Shown here: positions 8,785 to 17,663 of the stretch, in pieces
Layout: every line of letters begins with the position of its first letter
How positions within the stretch are numbered: position 1 is the stretch's first letter
Assembly (NCBI GenBank): GCA_947624485.1
Contig: CANQKM010000011.1
Coordinates: 1 to 64,000 of the forward strand
Source: an uncultured Clostridia bacterium
GTDB lineage: Bacteria > Bacillota > Clostridia > UBA1381
Reading direction: 5' to 3'
Length of the DNA: 64,000 nucleotides
Position numbers and translations under genes: made by a program
Notes under the pieces: model-generated
What the model was told of the DNA's origin: nothing
Database searches by the model: none
The model's input: the letters and a program-made list of their open reading frames with translations, nothing else

Positions 8785-8821
8785 GTAGGGGCGACCCTTG
8801 CGGTCGCCCGTCCACGATAAC
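8785..8821 (+). repeat. REP-like element (GTAG plus hairpin), plus orientation
   Basis: GTAGGGGCGACCCTTGCGGTCGCCCGTCCACGATAAC. Confidence 0.75.
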
Positions 8822-8823
8822 AT

Positions 8824-8836
8824 GGGGACACTAAAA
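8824..8836 (+). repeat. GGGACACTAAA motif copy
   Basis: GGGGACACTAAAA, intergenic, tandem copy 1 of 3. Confidence 0.95.
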
Positions 8837-8839
8837 CAT

Positions 8840-8852
8840 AGGGACACTAAAA
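8840..8852 (+). repeat. GGGACACTAAA motif copy
   Basis: AGGGACACTAAAA, intergenic, tandem copy 2 of 3. Confidence 0.95.
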
Positions 8853-8856
8853 TATT

Positions 8857-8869
8857 GGGGACACTAAAA
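8857..8869 (+). repeat. GGGACACTAAA motif copy
   Basis: GGGGACACTAAAA, intergenic, tandem copy 3 of 3. Confidence 0.95.
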
Positions 8870-8883
8870 CGGAGGAAAACATT

Positions 8884-10143
8884 ATGAAAATTTTAGTAGT
8901 AGGCGGCGGCGGACGCGAGCACGCTATTGTTTGGAAAATCGCGCAGTCGCCGAAAGTTGAGAAGATTTACTGCGCGCCCGGCAACGGCGGTATCGCGGAA
9001 TTGGCGGAGTGCGTGAACGTGGCGGCTACGGATATTGACGGCATGGTAGCGCTCGCGAAGGAAAAGGCGGTCGATCTCGTCATGGTCGCGCCGGACGACC
9101 CGCTTGCAATGGGCATGGTGGACGCGCTCGAAAAAGAGGGAATACGCGCGTTCGGACCCCGCGCAAACGCGGCGATCATCGAGGGCAGCAAGGCGTTCTC
9201 GAAGGAGCTTATGAAAAAGTACAATATCCCGACCGCCAAATACGAGGTATTCGACGACAGCGCGAAGGCTGTTGCGTACATAAAGGAGCAGGGCAAATTC
9301 CCTGCCGTTATTAAGGCGGACGGGCTCGCGCTCGGCAAGGGCGTTATAATCGCGCAGGATTTAGCCGAAGCCGAGCAAGCCGTGCATGAAATGATCGACG
9401 AGGGCAAGTTCGGCAAGAGCGGCAGCCGCGTCGTTATCGAGGAATTTCTGACAGGACCGGAAGTGTCGGTTCTCGCGTTTACCGACGGAAAAACGGTCAA
9501 GCCTATGGTATCGGCGCAGGATCACAAGCGCGCGTACGACAATGACAAGGGCTTGAATACCGGCGGCATGGGCACGTTCTCGCCGTCGCGGCTCTACGAC
9601 GAGGCGAAGCAGAAGGAGTGCATGGAAAATATTTTCCTGCCGACGATAAAGGCTATGACCGCTGAGGGCAGACCCTTTAAGGGTGTGCTCTATTTCGGAC
9701 TGATGATGACGGCTGACGGCGTGAAGGTGATCGAATACAACTGCCGCTTCGGCGATCCCGAAACGCAGGTCGTACTGCCGAGATTAAAGACGGATTTGGT
9801 TGACATAATGCAAGCCGTTATAGACGAAAAGCTCGACGAAATCGAAATCGAGTGGGAGGACAACGCCGCCGTATGCGTTGTTATGGCATCAGGCGGCTAT
9901 CCGGTGAGCTATAAAAAGGGCTACGAGATCACAGGTCTTGACAGCGTGGACGGCGTTACGGTGTTCCACGCGGGAACGGCTGTAAAGGACGGAAAAATCG
10001 TGACAAGCGGCGGACGCGTTCTGGGCGTTACCGCGCTCGGCGCGAATATCGATGAGGCGCGCGATAAGGCGTACGCGGCGGTCGATAAGATTTCGTTCAC
10101 GGATGAGTTCCATAGGAGCGATATTGGGATAAAGAAGTATTGA
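8884..10143 (+). CDS. purD: Phosphoribosylamine--glycine ligase
   Basis: MKILVVGGGGREHAIVWKIAQSPKVEKIYCAPGNGGIAELAECVN; ATP-grasp; NTGGMGTFSPS; YNCRFGDPETQVVLPRL. Confidence 0.97.
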   Translation: MKILVVGGGGREHAIVWKIAQSPKVEKIYCAPGNGGIAELAECVNVAATDIDGMVALAKEKAVDLVMVAPDDPLAMGMVDALEKEGIRAFGPRANAAIIEGSKAFSKELMKKYNIPTAKYEVFDDSAKAVAYIKEQGKFPAVIKADGLALGKGVIIAQDLAEAEQAVHEMIDEGKFGKSGSRVVIEEFLTGPEVSVLAFTDGKTVKPMVSAQDHKRAYDNDKGLNTGGMGTFSPSRLYDEAKQKECMENIFLPTIKAMTAEGRPFKGVLYFGLMMTADGVKVIEYNCRFGDPETQVVLPRLKTDLVDIMQAVIDEKLDEIEIEWEDNAAVCVVMASGGYPVSYKKGYEITGLDSVDGVTVFHAGTAVKDGKIVTSGGRVLGVTALGANIDEARDKAYAAVDKISFTDEFHRSDIGIKKY

Positions 10144-10168
10144 TGGGATAAATTCGAGGTGATATTTA

Positions 10169-10648
10169 ATGAAACGAACCGATTACATATCATGGGACGA
10201 ATATTTTATGGGCATCGCGCTTTTATCGGCGCAGCGGTCGAAGGACTCTAACACACAGGTCGGCTGCTGCATAGTGAACAGCGAGAATAAAATATTATCG
10301 CTCGGCTACAACGGCATGCCTACGGGCTGCGACGACGACCTCATGCCGTGGGAGCGCGACGGCGAGCCGCTCGACACAAAATACATGTACGTCTGCCACG
10401 CGGAGCTCAACGCGATATTGAACCGCAGCTCCGGCTCGCTCGCGGGCGCGACGCTGTACGTGACGCTGTTCCCGTGCAACGAGTGTGCGAAAGCCATTAT
10501 ACAGTCGGGCATACGTGAGGTTGTGTACGCGTGCGACAAGTACGACGGCGAGGACGACAACGTTGCGTCAAAGCGCATGTTCGACATGGTGGGCGTAAAG
10601 TACCGCAAATACGAGCCGACGGGACGGCGGCTCACGATAGAGCTGTAA
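10169..10648 (+). CDS. Deoxycytidylate/cytidine deaminase family protein
   Basis: CHAELNAILN...TLFPCNECAKAIIQSGIREVVY zinc-deaminase motifs. Confidence 0.9.
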   Translation: MKRTDYISWDEYFMGIALLSAQRSKDSNTQVGCCIVNSENKILSLGYNGMPTGCDDDLMPWERDGEPLDTKYMYVCHAELNAILNRSSGSLAGATLYVTLFPCNECAKAIIQSGIREVVYACDKYDGEDDNVASKRMFDMVGVKYRKYEPTGRRLTIEL

Positions 10649-10659
10649 AGGAAAGAGCG

Positions 10660-11833
10660 ATGAACAAAAAAACCGTATCAAAAATCAATCTGTTTTTCTC
10701 CGGACTTTTGAGCCGCATGGAGGAAAACAGAGATTTTTTTACCGACATAACGATACAATTCAAATCGGGCGCAAAAATATTCCCCGCAAAAATACTGCTT
10801 GACGAAAACGGCGTGACGCTCGACTACCAGGCGGTAAAGCGCGCAGTCCCCGCCGACGGAATATGGGGCATAATCGCCGCCGAGCTTTTAAACTACGACG
10901 AGGCGCGCATAATATACGCGGAGCGCGGCGCGAGACTTGTGATAGAGGCGAGCGACAAAAAGGTCAATATGCGCCACGAGGACGCGCTCTCCGACGCGCC
11001 GCAGACGAGCGTGGTACAGACGGGGCGCGAGTACGTCGTGAACCCCGCGCTCGCGAAGAATTTACTGACGGAAATCGGCATACTCGCGAAAAACGGCAAA
11101 ATAAAGAACGACAAAATCAGGAAGTACAACCAGATCGACTACTTCGTGGAGCTTATGCATGGCGTGTTGAAGGAAATCGGCGACAGGGACGAGTACGTCA
11201 TACTCGACGCCGCCTGCGGCAAGAGTTATCTGTCGTTTGTGCTGAACTTCTACCTGCGCGAGATACTCAAAAAGAAATGCCGCTTTATCGGCGTTGACTA
11301 TTCAAAAACTGTGATCGACGCGTCAAAGCGTATCGCCGCGAACCTCGGCTACAACAACATGGAATTTATCGAAGCCGACCTCACCGAGTACACGCCCGAC
11401 GTACGCCCCGACATAGTAATATCGCTCCACGCCTGCGACACCGCGACCGACATGGCGCTGGGACTGGGCATACGCTCGAAGTCGCGCGCGATAGTGTGCG
11501 TGCCGTGCTGCCACAAGGATATTTTGAAGCAGTATTCCTACGAGCCGTTCGAGCCGATAATGAAGTACGGCATACTTAAAGCGCGGCTTGCCGACACGCT
11601 CACCGACGGCATACGCGCGGCGTATCTCGAAAGCGTGGGAGTACATTTCGCCGCTCGAAACGCCGAAAAATATAATGATACGCGCCGTGTACACGGGCAG
11701 GGAAAGCGCGAAGGCGAGAGCCGATTACGAAAATCTGAAGGAAATGCTGCACGTCGAACCGGCGATCGAACGGTTTTTGAAGCAAAAAATAGGGTTTAAG
11801 ATAACGAGAGGGGACAACGGACATGAAATTTGA
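10660..11833 (+). pseudogene. SAM-dependent methyltransferase with an apparent frameshift near 11630-11641
   Basis: Frame 1 carries VILDAACGKSYLSFVLNFYL...VCVPCCHKDI and loses sense after AAYLESVG; frame 2 resumes at EYISPLETPKNIMIRAVYTG...KARADYENLKEML. Confidence 0.75.
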
Positions 11834-12356
11834 GGAAAAGACGCTGAGCGTTGAGCCGATATACGACGGCAAGATTTTTAAGGTGAGGAAGGAGCAGGTC
11901 GAGCTGCCCGACGGCACGGAGTCAATGCGCGAGCTTATCTCGCACCCGGGCGGCGTGGGCGTGATTGCCGTACTGGAGGACAGACAGGTGTTCATGGTAA
12001 CGCAGTATCGCATAGCGGCAAGGTCGATGATGCTCGAAATACCCGCCGGAAAGCTCGAGTACGGCGAAAATCCGCTCGAATGCGGCAAGCGCGAGCTTAT
12101 CGAGGAAACGGGCTACGAGGCTGCCGACTTCACGCACCTCGGCGCGTACTACGCCACCCCGGGCTACTGCGAGGAGGTATTAAACCTCTACCTTGCGCAG
12201 AATCTTCACTTTGTCGGACAGCATCTCGACGAGGGCGAATTTCTGAACGTGAGAAAGTACGACCTCGACGAGCTTTACAATATGGCTATGAACAACGAGA
12301 TACGCGACGCGAAAACGGCGATCGCGATACTCAAAGCGAAAGCGATTCTGGGATAA
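11823..12356 (+). CDS. NUDIX hydrolase (ADP-ribose pyrophosphatase-like)
   Basis: LEIPAGKLEYGENPLECGKRELIEETGYEA NUDIX box. Confidence 0.93.
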   Translation: MKFEEKTLSVEPIYDGKIFKVRKEQVELPDGTESMRELISHPGGVGVIAVLEDRQVFMVTQYRIAARSMMLEIPAGKLEYGENPLECGKRELIEETGYEAADFTHLGAYYATPGYCEEVLNLYLAQNLHFVGQHLDEGEFLNVRKYDLDELYNMAMNNEIRDAKTAIAILKAKAILG

Positions 12357-12405
12357 ATCTGTACGAAAAGCGCGGAGATTTATATTAAAAACGAGGGTTT
12401 ATAAA

Positions 12406-13971
12406 ATGAAACTGAAAATATTTACAGCCGCGCTCACTGCGGCGGCGCTTATTTCGGCAACCGCGCAGGCGGCGGAAAAACCGGTGTATATATGCGCGTA
12501 TTATAACGGCGCGGGCGCGCTCATAAACGTGAAAAATTTCGCCGGGGACGAGCTTAAAAATGTGTTCGGCGCGTTTGCTCCCGACGACGCTGTAAAGGCG
12601 AAGCTGTTCCTCTGGGACGGTGAATTACAGTCGGAGGGCGGACTTACTGTGACCGATTACCCGCTTGAAGTCAAAAAACTCGGCAGTATCGCCACAGCGC
12701 CGAACGTGACGGCTGAAATGTGCGCTGCGTCGTTCTGGCAGGCGAAGGACAACTGCTCCGACGAGGTTATTATGACCGAAGCGGAGATAGCGGAGCTTAA
12801 CAGTAAAATCCTCAAAGCCGACGGCACGCACATGAACGACCTGACCGCCTTTGACGGAACATACGACGGCGTGTCTCTGGCGAAGTCGCTCGCCGATTTC
12901 AATAAGCCGTCCAAGGTGTTGTATTTGGGCGACAAGCCCGTGTCCGAAAGCTATTACGAGACGATACGCAAAAACATACGAAACGCCGCGGTTACAAAGA
13001 AAATGCCGTACAAATTCGGCTTTGCCGTGAACAGGACGATTATGAAGGACTATCCGTGTGAGGATTACCTGTCCGAATTTCCGTCCGATCCGGAGTGGGA
13101 CGAGATCACGGCGACGGGCGCGGCGGTGAACGAGCCGCTCGTTGTTCTGTTCCGGACCGCCGACGGAAAATTTACATATGTATACAGCCGATGCTATTCG
13201 GGCTGGGCGCCGACGGAGGATATTGCCGTGTGCGAAAGCAAGGCGGAGTGGGAAAGCCTGTTAAACCCCAAGGATTTTCTCGTCGTGACGGGTGAAAAGG
13301 TGTATCTCGAACCGAGCGCGGACGCGGATTTGAACGAAAAGCTGCTCACAATGGGGACGGTTCTGCCGCTCGATACGGAGTACACGGACGGTGCGGTCAC
13401 GAATCGTCTGCCGTGGAACAACTACGTTGTGAAAATGCCCGCGCGCGATGAAAACGGCAAATTTTACCAAAAGGACGCGCTTATCTCCGCTAACCGCGAC
13501 GTGAACGTCGGATATTTGCCGTACACGTCGGCGAACGTGCTGACGCAGGCGTTCAAGTCGCTCGGCGACCGTTACGGCTGGGGAGGCATGATGAACGCGC
13601 AGGACTGCTCGGCTTTCGCGCAGGAGGTGTACCGCTGTTTCGGATTTGAGCTTGCGCGGAACACTTCATGGCAGGCGGCGATGCCGGCTGACGTCACCGA
13701 TATGACAAAAATGACCGCGGACGAGAAAAAAGCCGTGATTGACACGCTCCCCGCCGGAGCGATACTTATAATGCCGGGACATGAGGTAATTTATCTCGGC
13801 GAGGAAAACGGACTGTATTACGTAATAAACGATTCCGGCTCGTTCGTACCGCCCGACGATCCAAACACGGCATTAAATCCGCGAAGCATTATAATAAACG
13901 ACCTTTCCGCGCGCAGGACGTCCGGAGGGACGTGGCTTGAAAATCTGACCTACGCGGTTGTTATAAAATAA
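12406..13971 (+). CDS. Secreted NlpC/P60-type cell-wall hydrolase with SH3-like region
   Basis: Signal peptide; FKSLGDRYGWGGMMNAQDCSAFAQEVYRCFGFELARNTSWQ. Confidence 0.85.
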   Translation: MKLKIFTAALTAAALISATAQAAEKPVYICAYYNGAGALINVKNFAGDELKNVFGAFAPDDAVKAKLFLWDGELQSEGGLTVTDYPLEVKKLGSIATAPNVTAEMCAASFWQAKDNCSDEVIMTEAEIAELNSKILKADGTHMNDLTAFDGTYDGVSLAKSLADFNKPSKVLYLGDKPVSESYYETIRKNIRNAAVTKKMPYKFGFAVNRTIMKDYPCEDYLSEFPSDPEWDEITATGAAVNEPLVVLFRTADGKFTYVYSRCYSGWAPTEDIAVCESKAEWESLLNPKDFLVVTGEKVYLEPSADADLNEKLLTMGTVLPLDTEYTDGAVTNRLPWNNYVVKMPARDENGKFYQKDALISANRDVNVGYLPYTSANVLTQAFKSLGDRYGWGGMMNAQDCSAFAQEVYRCFGFELARNTSWQAAMPADVTDMTKMTADEKKAVIDTLPAGAILIMPGHEVIYLGEENGLYYVINDSGSFVPPDDPNTALNPRSIIINDLSARRTSGGTWLENLTYAVVIK

Positions 13972-13976
13972 TATCG

Positions 13977-14003
13977 AGCGCCGCCGTTTTCGGCGGCGTT
14001 CTT
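13977..14003 (+). terminator. Rho-independent terminator
   Basis: GCGCCGCCGTTTTCGGCGGCGTTCTTAT. Confidence 0.6.
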
Positions 14004-14006
14004 ATG

Positions 14007-14042
14007 TAAAAAAATACGGAACGGCATAGTGCCGTTCCGTAC
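14007..14042 (-). terminator. Rho-independent terminator of the ilv operon
   Basis: Minus strand ACGGAACGGCACTATGCCGTTCCGTATTTTTTT. Confidence 0.8.
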
Positions 14043-14055
14043 GATATTTTTTAAA

Positions 14056-15090
<1,035 letters not shown>

Positions 15091-15131
15091 TTACCTCTTT
15101 CTTTATTTAAATTATTTTTTTACTGTGTAAA

Positions 15132-15632
15132 TTACTTGTCGAGCTTGAGCATATTCGCTCCTCTTTCAAGCGCCGTCATGCCCGTTCTCGAAAGCTCCTC
15201 TATGCCGTACGCGTCAACAAGGTCGAGAAAAGCGTTTACCTTTTTCTCATGACCCGTTATCTCGACGGTCAGCGTGTTCGGGCTTATATCGACTATATTC
15301 GCTCTGAACACGTTCGTGATCTCGATTACCTCGCTTCTCGTCTTGGGAGTAACCTTGATTTTTACAAGCGCGAGACCGCGCTTTACTATTTCGCTGTCAC
15401 GGAGGGTTTTTATTTTGATTACCTCCATGATTTTTGAAAGCTGCTTTGACACCTGCTCTACCGTCAGCGCGTCGCCGTTTACCTCTATCGTAATTCGCGA
15501 CACGTGCGGATCGTTCGTCGTGCCGACCGACAGCGAGTGAATGTTGAAGCCGCGTCTCGAAAACATTCCGACTACTCTTGAAAGTACGCCCGGATTATTC
15601 TCGACGAGTACGGATAATGTGTATCTTTCCAT
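15132..15632 (-). CDS. ilvN: Acetolactate synthase small subunit
   Basis: YTLSVLVENNPGVLSRVVGMFSRRGFNIHSLSVGTTNDPHVSRITIEV. Confidence 0.96.
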   Translation of the reverse strand: MERYTLSVLVENNPGVLSRVVGMFSRRGFNIHSLSVGTTNDPHVSRITIEVNGDALTVEQVSKQLSKIMEVIKIKTLRDSEIVKRGLALVKIKVTPKTRSEVIEITNVFRANIVDISPNTLTVEITGHEKKVNAFLDLVDAYGIEELSRTGMTALERGANMLKLDK

Positions 15633-15633
15633 G

Positions 15634-17310
15634 TCAGTTATCCTCCTTTCGGGGGAGCGGAGCCTCGTTAAGCACGTCGCCCGTAGGCTCGAAGGGGTTG
15701 ACCTCCACGACGAGCAGATACGACTTGTCGTCCGCGAGCATTTTGTCTATCGCCTTGCCGACCTCGCTGTTTTCCTTGACGGTCGAGGTGTTGAAGCCGT
15801 AAGCCTTCGCGAGCATTTCAAAATCGGGCGTGCCTTCTATATTGACCGCCTGGTAGTTGGCTTTGTACAAAAGGAACTGATGCTCGTGTACCATGCCGAG
15901 CCTGCCGTTTTTGAACAGTACCATTTTTACGGGTATGTCCCAATACGCCATTGTACCCATTTCCGGCAGATCCATCTGGAAAGAGCCGTCGCCCATTACG
16001 GCGATTACGGGCTTTTCGCCCTTCGCGGCGACGGACGCGCCTATCGCGGCGGGAAGTCCGTAGCCCATTGTTCCGAAACCGCCCGACGTAAGGAACGCGC
16101 GCGGCGTTTTGAAATTGTAGCTGTTCGCCGTCCAAATCTGGTTCTGACCGACCTCGGTCGAAACGTACGCGTCGGAATGTGTCTTTTCCGAAAGTACCGT
16201 CATAAAGTACTTCGGGTTTACAAAGCCGTTGTCCTCGTTAAACGGTTCATGCGTAAACCTTGCGCGCAGCTCCTCCGCTTCGCGGATCCATTCCTTTTCG
16301 GCTTTGTAGCCGCTCATGAGCGGAGTAAGCTGTTCGAGTACGTCCTTTATATCGCCGACAACGGGAATGTACGGCTGAACGTTTTTGCCTATTTCCGCGG
16401 GATCGATGTCAATATGTATGAGCTTATTGCCATCCTCGAGTCCCTTGATGTGCGCGACCGTTCTGTCGCCGAGACGCGAACCCATTACGATAACGGTGTC
16501 CGCGCGGTTAAAAATCATGTTCGCGCGCTTGACGCCGTGCGAGCCTATCATGCCGTAGTAGGAATGGTGGTCGCAGGGAAGTACGCCTATGCCCATCATT
16601 GTCGAAACAACGGGTATATCCGTTTCTTTTACGAATTTGCGCAGCTCGTTTACCGCGTCGGATATAACGATACCGCCGCCCGCGAGTATTACGGGCTTTT
16701 TGGACGACTTTATAGCCTCCGCGACCTTCTTCACCTGCGATTCGTTAGCCTTGCCGGTGATTTTGTAGCCGCGTATGCTGACGTTATCGTCCTCTTCGGG
16801 GTAATCGTACTCCGCCTTTAACAAATCCATCGGGAAGTCGATAAGCACCGGCCCCGGTCTGCCCGTCTCCGCGATGTGGAACGCCTCGTTTACCACTCTC
16901 GGTATATCGAGTCCGTCCTTAATAAGGTAGCTGTGCTTTGTGAAGGGCAGCGTCGCGCCGGTAATGTCTACCTCCTGGAACGCGTCCTTGCCGATGAGCG
17001 GCGTCGCTACCTGCCCTGTAAGCGCAACCATCGGAACAGAATCCATGTACGCCGTCGCGATACCCGTTATGAGGTTAGTCGCGCCCGGCCCCGATGTGGC
17101 GGTGCATACGCCCGCTCTTTTCGTGACTCTCGCGTAGCCCGACGCCATGTGCGCCGCGCCCTGCTCGTTTCGTGTCAAAATATGTTTTACGGAGGAAAGA
17201 GACAGCTTGTCTATTATGGGACAATTGGCAGCGCCCGGATATCCGAACACGACCTCAACGCCGTTCTTCTCCAAGGTTTTAACAACCATTTCAGCACCGG
17301 TCATTCTCAA
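15634..17310 (-). CDS. ilvB: Acetolactate synthase large subunit
   Basis: GAEMVVKTLEKNGVEVVFGYPGAANCPI...VCTATSGPGATNLITGIATAYMDSVPMVALTGQV...MGDGSFQM. Confidence 0.97.
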   Translation of the reverse strand: MRMTGAEMVVKTLEKNGVEVVFGYPGAANCPIIDKLSLSSVKHILTRNEQGAAHMASGYARVTKRAGVCTATSGPGATNLITGIATAYMDSVPMVALTGQVATPLIGKDAFQEVDITGATLPFTKHSYLIKDGLDIPRVVNEAFHIAETGRPGPVLIDFPMDLLKAEYDYPEEDDNVSIRGYKITGKANESQVKKVAEAIKSSKKPVILAGGGIVISDAVNELRKFVKETDIPVVSTMMGIGVLPCDHHSYYGMIGSHGVKRANMIFNRADTVIVMGSRLGDRTVAHIKGLEDGNKLIHIDIDPAEIGKNVQPYIPVVGDIKDVLEQLTPLMSGYKAEKEWIREAEELRARFTHEPFNEDNGFVNPKYFMTVLSEKTHSDAYVSTEVGQNQIWTANSYNFKTPRAFLTSGGFGTMGYGLPAAIGASVAAKGEKPVIAVMGDGSFQMDLPEMGTMAYWDIPVKMVLFKNGRLGMVHEHQFLLYKANYQAVNIEGTPDFEMLAKAYGFNTSTVKENSEVGKAIDKMLADDKSYLLVVEVNPFEPTGDVLNEAPLPRKEDN

Positions 17311-17497
17311 AAAAATTCCTCCTTTTCATTAAATATAGTGTCCTCGGCGCGTTTGTTTTTCCTGCGCCGTAAAACCATCTCATTTGGTTAGTCTTGTGGA
17401 AAACCGAAATTTTTTCGATGGTGCTGCCGACAGCCGAAGCTGTCCGCGCGGGTTTGCCGCGCATATGCGGGACTGCCGTTTCAGACCGCATATAGCT

Positions 17498-17526
17498 ATT
17501 TTATCAGCCTGTGACGTAATTGTCAA
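17498..17526 (-). promoter_or_regulatory. Sigma-A-type promoter of ilvBNC
   Basis: Minus strand TTGACA-17 nt-TAAAAT. Confidence 0.7.
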
Positions 17527-17596
17527 CAGCTTTTTAATACCTGTACGCAAATTTGAATTGACGCTTAAAAAATATGAACACAATCACCAAATATAA

Positions 17597-17625
17597 TTGA
17601 CATTTGGGCGCGAATAATGTATAAT
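17597..17625 (+). promoter_or_regulatory. Sigma-A-type promoter of the GH105 gene
   Basis: TTGACA-17 nt-TATAAT. Confidence 0.75.
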
Positions 17626-17663
17626 TAAACCAATGACTAATTTTATGCAAAGGAGACAGAACA

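Noticed and set aside
8824-8870. CRISPR array (three tandem short repeats)
   Set aside because: Repeat of 13-14 bp with 3-4 bp gaps; no spacers of CRISPR length and no cas genes.
15541-16821. 426-aa plus-strand ORF antisense to ilvB
   Set aside because: Shadow ORF created by codon bias; the ilvB reading is unambiguous.
17335-17346. Minus-strand GAGGACACTATA upstream of ilvB as another motif copy
   Set aside because: Two mismatches to GGGGACACTAAA; plausible by chance.
17291-17491. 66-aa ORF in the ilv leader as an attenuation leader peptide
   Set aside because: Not enriched in Ile/Leu/Val codons and runs into ilvB; no clear ribosome-binding site.
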